Below are positions 7,612 to 11,448 of a stretch of DNA of 11,448 nt, piece by piece. Within the stretch, counting starts at the first letter, position 1, and the number at the start of each line of letters is the position of its first letter. The translations under genes were made by a program, and so were the position numbers. Source of the DNA: SIG440 sp045645805 (GTDB lineage Bacteria; Bacillota; Clostridia; Monoglobales; Monoglobaceae); NCBI GenBank assembly GCA_045645805.1, contig JAZRJL010000022.1:1-11448 (forward strand), given 5' to 3'. Under the pieces are notes generated by a model, which worked only from the letters and a program-made list of their open reading frames with translations, did no database searches and was not told the origin of the DNA.

Positions 7612-9750
7612 TTAAGAAGTTTGCTCAGCTTGTTTAATAAATTCCTCCTGCTCCGCCTTGTTTAAATTCACAAAATACGCATTCCAACCGCAAACACGCA
7701 CCTGCAGTGTTGCATATTTTTCAGGTGTTTTTTGTGCCTTTTTAAGTTCTGCAACATCAAACACATTTCCGTGCAAAGCAAATCCGCCTTTTGCAAAATA
7801 GGTTTTAACAATTCCGTACAAAGCAGACAATCCGTCTTCACCGCTCACCGCTGACGGATGTAGCACAACATCAAACACCGACCCGTTTGGGAAATCAGCA
7901 AAATCTATTTTTGTTACCGAATTTATTAAAGCTGTTATTCCGCCTCTGTCTGTTGCAGAAACTGCACAAAGATTTTTGGAAAGCGGTTCCCCTGCTTTCC
8001 TTCCGTCAGGAGTCGCCATAGTTTTTGCACCATAAGAAAAGCACAAATCAATCGAAAATAATCCTGCCTTAAAAATACCGCCTCTTGCATTTGGTCTACC
8101 GTTAATCAATTTTGCCGCATATTGGCAAAATTCTGTCATAACTCCGTCCGTTTCTTTATGATTATTTCCGTATTTTTCTTTCAGGCTTAATGCCCTTAAT
8201 CTCAAATTTTCATTTCCTGACCAGTTATTTTTTAATATTTCCGTCATTTTCTCAAACGACACTATCTTATCCTCAAACACTATCTTTTTAACCGCCATAA
8301 CAGAATTAACAAGGCTCGCTATGGAAGTTAAGTTCAGTGAGCTGTTATTATACTTGGCACCACCGGCATAGGCATCTTTCCCGCGCTCCGCACATTGCGG
8401 TATCATAGATGATATTATGGGGTCAGGATACATTTCCATATAATATTTTTCTTCTTCCGCAGCATAATCCATAGCACATTCACAGATATATTTAAGCTGT
8501 ATCTTTACAACAGAAATAAATTCTTCATAAGTTGTCGGAACTTCGGTTTCAATTCCAATCAATTCACCGATTGCAAAATCCTTCCCTCTCGTGACTGCAA
8601 GTTCGACAGCTTTTACAAGATTTACACTTGCTCCACCTGTGCAGGGAAGTTCAACGCCCCATACCGCCGGTTCATAACATCCAACAAGAATGTAATCCTT
8701 TGCTTCCTCAATTGTCACTCCCGTTCTTTCTAAAGCCCTTATTGCCACAGCATCGTTCACCAACAGAAAGCTGCTGTTTCCGTTGCGAATACAATCCAGC
8801 ACCAGCTTAACAAACAATTCAGGGGTTTTATCAGATATACGAATATGAATTTTAGGACTATAAATATTCAAGTCATTATAAACATTTACTATCAGATAAG
8901 ACAGGTCATTTGTTATTTCTTCATCGTTTTCGTCAATACCACCCAGCATAAACGGCAAATCGTAGGGAACCTTAGCGTCCCAGAATTTTTTTCAGGAAAT
9001 CTCTCACCAAGTCTTCAATTTCGTCTTTTGTATATGTTCCGTTTTTTATGTCGTTTACATAAAACGGATAAAGCATTTTGTCCAGTCTGCCTAAGGTTCG
9101 CACTCTTGCCCCTGCAATAAATTCATGCAGGTTAAAATAAACTACAAGCAGTTGCATTGCTTCATATATGTTTTGCGGTCTGCCATCAGCTATATTTAAT
9201 AAGCATACATAATTTTCATAACTGTGCGGTTTGACCGCCTCCGCTAAACGCTTTGTAAAATTCGACATTGCCCCCAACATAATTTCACAGGACTCGTAAA
9301 AATCCGCCTGCTCAGTTGTTAAATGTGTCTTATTATTGCGTTCCCTTCTTATTCTTTTAAGCAATCCTTTAAAGCCAAGCTTTAGTAATTCTTTCGTATT
9401 TGGCGTTGTGTGCCCTATATCGGCTGTTGATAAATATGTGCCTGTCATTGCGGCTGCTTGCCTATGCTTGGTCTTCGAATTTCCGTAAAGATATTTTGTA
9501 TATACCTCTCCCGACCATTGTGAGCGTTGGCTTGCAAGTATCCCTATTCCGTTCAGTTTATTCTGAAAAACCGTATCTCTATCTATAGCAATTTGGCCCT
9601 TTGCCAGAATAAGTTCAAATGTTTTTGCTTTTATAAAACCCATTCACTGGGTAGAATTCGTTCTTGTTGCAAATTGCTGTCTACAGGCATAACTCAAATC
9701 ATACCCAACTTCCCTGCCCTTTTGGGAATTTGCAAATCATCCTCATACAT
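7612..9750 (-). pseudogene. Glycyl radical enzyme (PFL-like family, Cys-x-Glu active site), multiply disrupted
   Basis: Three pieces in different frames add up to about 710 residues. The main C-terminal piece contains the catalytic loop VGCYEPAVWG (Cys codon 8677-8679, Glu two residues on) and the radical loop RVCGWNAYF (Gly codon 7687-7689). The middle piece (8972-9643) reads AKTFELILAKGQIAIDRD, GHTTPNTKELLKLGF and LLVVYFNLHEF. The two pieces join if one A is removed from a run of seven (8986-8992), restoring FLKKFWDAKVPYDLPFMLGG. Upstream of ATG 9641-9643 the same frame continues as YDLSYACRQQFATRTNSTQ behind an in-frame TGA (9644-9646). A further shift near 9703-9720 would link it to a possible start ATG 9748-9750 (MYEDDLQIPKRAGKL). 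Cys-x-Glu is typical of dehydratase- or lyase-type members rather than pyruvate formate-lyase, which has Cys-Cys. The reaction is unknown. The extreme N-terminal part is the least certain. Confidence 0.82.
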
Positions 9751-9979
9751 ATTGTTTTTAGTATGCTCTTATCACTTTCTTACATATCTTTTGTCCCTTA
9801 GTATGGGAACTGGGACATTTTAACCCTCTGGAATCAGTTTCAAACCCTTGCGTGTAGTGCATTTTTATTGTCGGGTGAAAAGGCAGTAACTTTTGACATA
9901 TTTTTCCGATATATTTCAAGTAAGATACAATATATTAATTTATTCCATATTAATTATCACCATGCAGACTAAAATAAAA
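9751..9979. other. AT-rich intergenic stretch with possible recombinase relic
   Basis: No complete gene is seen. On the minus strand, 9840-9899 encodes a 19-codon frame, MSKVTAFSPDNKNALHARV, that resembles the extreme N-terminus of some Firmicutes serine recombinases, but it stops at once; the match is from memory and weak. Next to it TGTCCC (9792-9797) and GGGACA (9812-9817) form an interrupted inverted repeat with a 14-nt spacer, a shape that a recombinase crossover site could have. It may equally be chance sequence upstream of the decayed radical enzyme gene, whose promoter I could not identify. Confidence 0.25.
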
Positions 9980-10007
9980 TTTTTCTAACACTTTTCTAAC
10001 ACTTTTT
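9980..10007. repeat. Tandem CTAACACTTTT repeat, left of the tRNA fragment
   Basis: Two copies of the 11-bp unit CTAACACTTTT stand in tandem in a T-rich context. A nearly identical pair occurs at 10277-10301 on the other side of the tRNA-Leu fragment in the same orientation (24 of 25 positions equal). Short repeats bracketing a tRNA 3' end are typical of arm-type sites bound by tyrosine integrases; that role is inferred. Confidence 0.7.
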
Positions 10008-10142
10008 CAAAAAACGTGATTTCAGGCAGGCTAACGGTTGCGGGTTTTTCAATGCATTTTATCACGTAAAACCCTTATGTAACAAGGGATTGCAGGATTT
10101 TATATAACGCAGAACAATGAATAATAATTTACCCTTTCCACC

Positions 10143-10198
10143 ACTCAAAATCCTGTGGTAGTGATACCGTATCGGTTCGACCCCGATCACCGGCACCA
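10143..10198 (+). other. 3' fragment of tRNA-Leu(CAA), probable integration attachment site
   Basis: The stretch begins at the anticodon loop CTCAAAA (anticodon CAA) and continues with the 3' anticodon strand TCCTG, a long variable arm that can pair (GGTA-gtga-TACC), a perfect T arm (ATCGG-TTCGACC-CCGAT), the acceptor strand CACCGGC, discriminator A and encoded CCA. Long variable arm plus CAA identifies leucine. The sequence before it does not supply the D arm, the 5' acceptor strand (GCCGGTG expected) or the 5' anticodon strand, so the gene is not complete and cannot give a tRNA. Such 3' fragments are left where an element inserts into a tRNA gene and restores the other copy. The intact copy should lie outside the window. 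Confidence 0.8.
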
Positions 10199-10202
10199 AA
10201 CA

Positions 10203-10243
10203 AAAAAGGCTTGAAATCAAGGGTTTCAAGCCTTTTTGTTTTT
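10203..10243 (+). terminator. Rho-independent terminator after the tRNA-Leu fragment
   Basis: AAAAAGGCTTGAAA (10203-10216) pairs perfectly with TTTCAAGCCTTTTT (10224-10237) around a 7-nt loop, followed by GTTTTT. It starts 5 nt after the CCA end, the place of a native tRNA-gene terminator. The A-rich 5' side means it could also work on the minus strand. Confidence 0.85.
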
Positions 10244-10276
10244 CGTAAAAGCCTGAATCAATTTTTAAAAATTTAA

Positions 10277-10301
10277 TTTTTCTAACGCTTTTCTAACACT
10301 T
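10277..10301. repeat. Tandem CTAACRCTTTT repeat, right of the tRNA fragment
   Basis: Second occurrence of the pair seen at 9980-10007, same orientation, with one change (CTAACG in the first unit). It begins 78 nt after the tRNA CCA end. It is a candidate integrase arm-type site. Confidence 0.65.
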
Positions 10302-10470
10302 CATTAATTCACATTAATTTGATAACAAAGTTCCAAGCATCTCACCTGTCGCAACCTTCTGTTTAAATTGAAGATGTCCATTTTTAAAACATCAACTGCT
10401 TGCTGTACTTACAAATTCATTCTCATTATATATAAAATTCATCACAATATATTTAAAATAATCTATTTAT

Positions 10471-10529
10471 ACAAAAAAGCCAACAGATGGAATGTCTCTA
10501 AAAACGGACAGAATTCTACCGTTGGCTTT
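10471..10529 (-). terminator. Rho-independent terminator of the candidate small RNA
   Basis: On the minus strand AAAGCCAAC (10521-10529) and GTTGGCTTT (10476-10484) form a 9-bp stem, extended inside by partial GAAT/ATTC and GTC/GAC pairing, and are followed by an uninterrupted run of Ts. On the plus strand the tail is TTTAATT, a weaker terminator. Confidence 0.7.
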
Positions 10530-10602
10530 AATTACAAACACGACACTAGTATGCTAAGAGTCATTATCTGACCCTCGGGAACCCCACGCACAAATTCATT
10601 CA
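10471..10602 (-). ncRNA. Candidate small structured RNA of about 130 nt, family not recognised
   Basis: A strong promoter (10609-10637) would start a transcript near 10602. There is no plausible gene on that strand here. The first half contains a perfect 6-bp hairpin with a GAUAA loop (10558-10574; GGGUCA/UGACUC counting one G-U pair) next to GGGGUUCCCGAGGG. The transcript would end in the hairpin AAAGCCAAC/GTTGGCTTT (10476-10529) followed by TTTTTTG, a Rho-independent terminator. Promoter, internal helix and terminator in a row without an ORF suggest an independent RNA, perhaps regulatory or belonging to the integrated element. I could not match it to 6S, SRP, tmRNA or a known riboswitch. 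Confidence 0.4.
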
Positions 10603-10608
10603 ATACAC

Positions 10609-10637
10609 ACTATACCATAACATATTGTGGTTGTCAG
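10609..10637 (-). promoter_or_regulatory. Strong sigma-A-type promoter on the minus strand
   Basis: CTGACA (10632-10637) and TATAGT (10609-10614) are separated by exactly 17 bp, with TGG directly before the -10 as an extended element. It differs by one base from the -35 consensus and one from the -10 consensus. No coding frame follows; it points into 10602-10471. Confidence 0.65.
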
Positions 10638-10681
10638 GTTGCAATTGTGTTACAAAGTACAATATATTATTTATTTATCAA

Positions 10682-10719
10682 AAACAAAAGGCACCTCTCG
10701 TTGGGTAAAAAGAGGTGCC
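10682..10719 (-). terminator. Rho-independent terminator downstream of the ABC permease gene
   Basis: On the minus strand GGCACCTCT (10711-10719) pairs with AGAGGTGCC (10690-10698), a perfect 9-bp stem with a 12-nt loop, followed by TTTTGTTTTT. It lies about 200 nt after the permease stop codon and should end the transporter transcript. The plus strand has no T-run after the hairpin. Confidence 0.85.
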
Positions 10720-10919
10720 GGGCCAGTAAGTTGACCGAATTCCTGTATTGGCTCAAAGAAGTGATTATGTCATTCCCTTGATGTCATTTATTTATATTAT
10801 CGTCCCTCTTGTTAAATGTTTAAATGCAGCAATAATAACATTTAACCGAGGATCAATATATAAATATAGAATTAATATTTTACCATAGAAAGCTCAATAT
10901 GATAGTTTTTAAACATATT
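10720..10919. other. Non-coding stretch after the permease gene, with a 10-bp inverted repeat
   Basis: No ORF with gene-like features is seen. GTTAAATGTT (10811-10820) and AACATTTAAC (10837-10846) are perfect inverted repeats with a 16-nt spacer, flanked by CCTC and GAGG that extend the pairing after small bulges. There is no T-run, so it is not a standard terminator. It could be a processing or stability hairpin in the 3' untranslated region, or a protein site. Confidence 0.4.
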
Positions 10920-11448
10920 CTACCCTTTTACGCCTCCTACATTGATTCCTCCAAGTATTCGCTTCTGGAAGAATGCGAAGATTATAAACGGCGGAATTGA
11001 TGCAAACACAAGTGCCATAAAGTAGGTGTTCATCTGTATACTTGTGTCGGTCTGAAGTCTGTAAACTTTCAGCGGCACAACAGCGTTCTTATCAAGGACA
11101 AGAAGCGGTGTAAAGAAGTCTGACCAGGCGGCTGAAAGCACGTTGATTGACTCATAGATAATAACCGGCATTGCAAGGGGCAGCATTATTTTGAAGAATA
11201 CCCCGTAGTTTGAGCATCCGTCAATTTTTGCCGCCTCAACATACGAATTTGAAAGGGCATCAAATGAGTTCTTGAAGAGAAGAACTGCAAAGGTATCTGC
11301 ACCTGCACCAAGCCACATTGGCCAGTATGTATCAAGAAGACTTACTCCTAAGCCGTTATCTGCCGCAAACGGGAAATGAAGATATGATATGTAGTTTGGT
11401 ACCATTCTGATTTGCGACGGCATCATCATTGTCCATACAACTAATGTG
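10920..11448 (-). CDS. Carbohydrate ABC transporter permease, MalG-type (5' part beyond the window)
   Basis: The frame enters from the right edge and ends at TAG 10920-10922; about 175 C-terminal residues are visible. The ATG triplet near 11429 is internal, because the frame stays open through TLVVWT to the edge. Visible features are the conserved MMPSQIRMVPNYI stretch, the EAA cytoplasmic loop EAAKIDGCSNYGVFFKIMLP that docks on the ATPase, hydrophobic helices on either side, and the terminal FFQKRILGGINVGGVKG typical of MalG-like CUT1 permeases (about 275-300 residues in full). It is an inner-membrane subunit of a sugar importer working with a second permease and a binding protein, which should lie to the right. 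It is apparently the last gene of that operon, with a terminator about 200 nt on. The sugar is unknown. Confidence 0.93.
   Translation of the reverse strand, partial: TLVVWTMMMPSQIRMVPNYISYLHFPFAADNGLGVSLLDTYWPMWLGAGADTFAVLLFKNSFDALSNSYVEAAKIDGCSNYGVFFKIMLPLAMPVIIYESINVLSAAWSDFFTPLLVLDKNAVVPLKVYRLQTDTSIQMNTYFMALVFASIPPFIIFAFFQKRILGGINVGGVKG

Noticed and set aside
9641..9646. TGA read as tryptophan or selenocysteine in the radical enzyme
   Set aside because: TGA is used as a normal stop by other genes here (for example at 1427-1429), there is no sign of a selenocysteine insertion hairpin, and neighbouring frameshifts point to decay.
10143..10198. Functional tRNA gene
   Set aside because: No D arm, 5' acceptor strand or matching 5' anticodon strand precedes the anticodon loop, so it is only a 3' fragment.
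9980..10301. CRISPR array
   Set aside because: Only two short paired repeats about 300 bp apart, without regular spacers or palindromic repeat units.
10368..10571. Plus-strand frame of 67 codons with a hydrophobic stretch, considered as a small toxin opposite the candidate RNA
   Set aside because: No ribosome site is seen before its ATG, and the frame runs through the hairpin of the minus-strand terminator. An antisense/toxin pair cannot be excluded but is not supported.
10558..10602. Known riboswitch or 6S/SRP RNA
   Set aside because: The conserved cores of these RNAs that I can recall are not present, and no gene follows downstream on that strand within a leader-like distance.

Overview
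The window looks like part of a low-GC Firmicutes chromosome, most likely an anaerobic Clostridia species of the gut type. The signs are AT-rich intergenic DNA, AGGAGG-type ribosome binding sites, a glycyl radical enzyme with its radical-SAM activase, a CUT1-type sugar ABC permease, an AraC-type sugar regulator and a tRNA end with an encoded CCA. This placement is inferred from style and gene content only.

Left part (1-3502, all minus strand): a compact, intact operon read leftwards. It encodes an enolase-superfamily acid-sugar dehydratase, an UlaG-like metallo-beta-lactamase-fold hydrolase, a short-chain dehydrogenase and an RraA-like protein cut by the window edge. Genes overlap or are 3-11 nt apart. 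The set fits a non-phosphorylated sugar-acid route: lactone opening, dehydration to a 2-keto-3-deoxy acid, oxidation, then aldol cleavage. The exact substrate cannot be read from the sequence.

Centre (3503-6240): a divergent AraC-family regulator, followed after 1 nt by a convergent GH13 oligo-1,6-glucosidase-like gene carrying a frameshift. The promoters of the dehydratase operon and of the glucosidase share a CCAC-containing motif, arranged at 21-bp spacing ahead of an extended -10. This suggests that the AraC protein controls both.

Right-centre (6241-9750, minus strand): a decayed operon of a glycyl radical enzyme (several frameshifts and a stop), its activase (frameshift just after the start) and an EamA-type transporter (large internal deletion). 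Active-site residues of the enzyme and activase are still present, so either decay is recent or some lesions are sequence errors.

Right part (9751-11448): mostly non-coding. It holds the 3' part of a tRNA-Leu(CAA) gene followed by a terminator and flanked on both sides by paired CTAACACTTTT-type repeats. This looks like an attachment site of an integrative element. Next come a promoter-hairpin-terminator unit on the minus strand that may be an undescribed small RNA, a second minus-strand terminator, an inverted repeat, and the 3' part of a carbohydrate ABC permease gene entering from the right edge.
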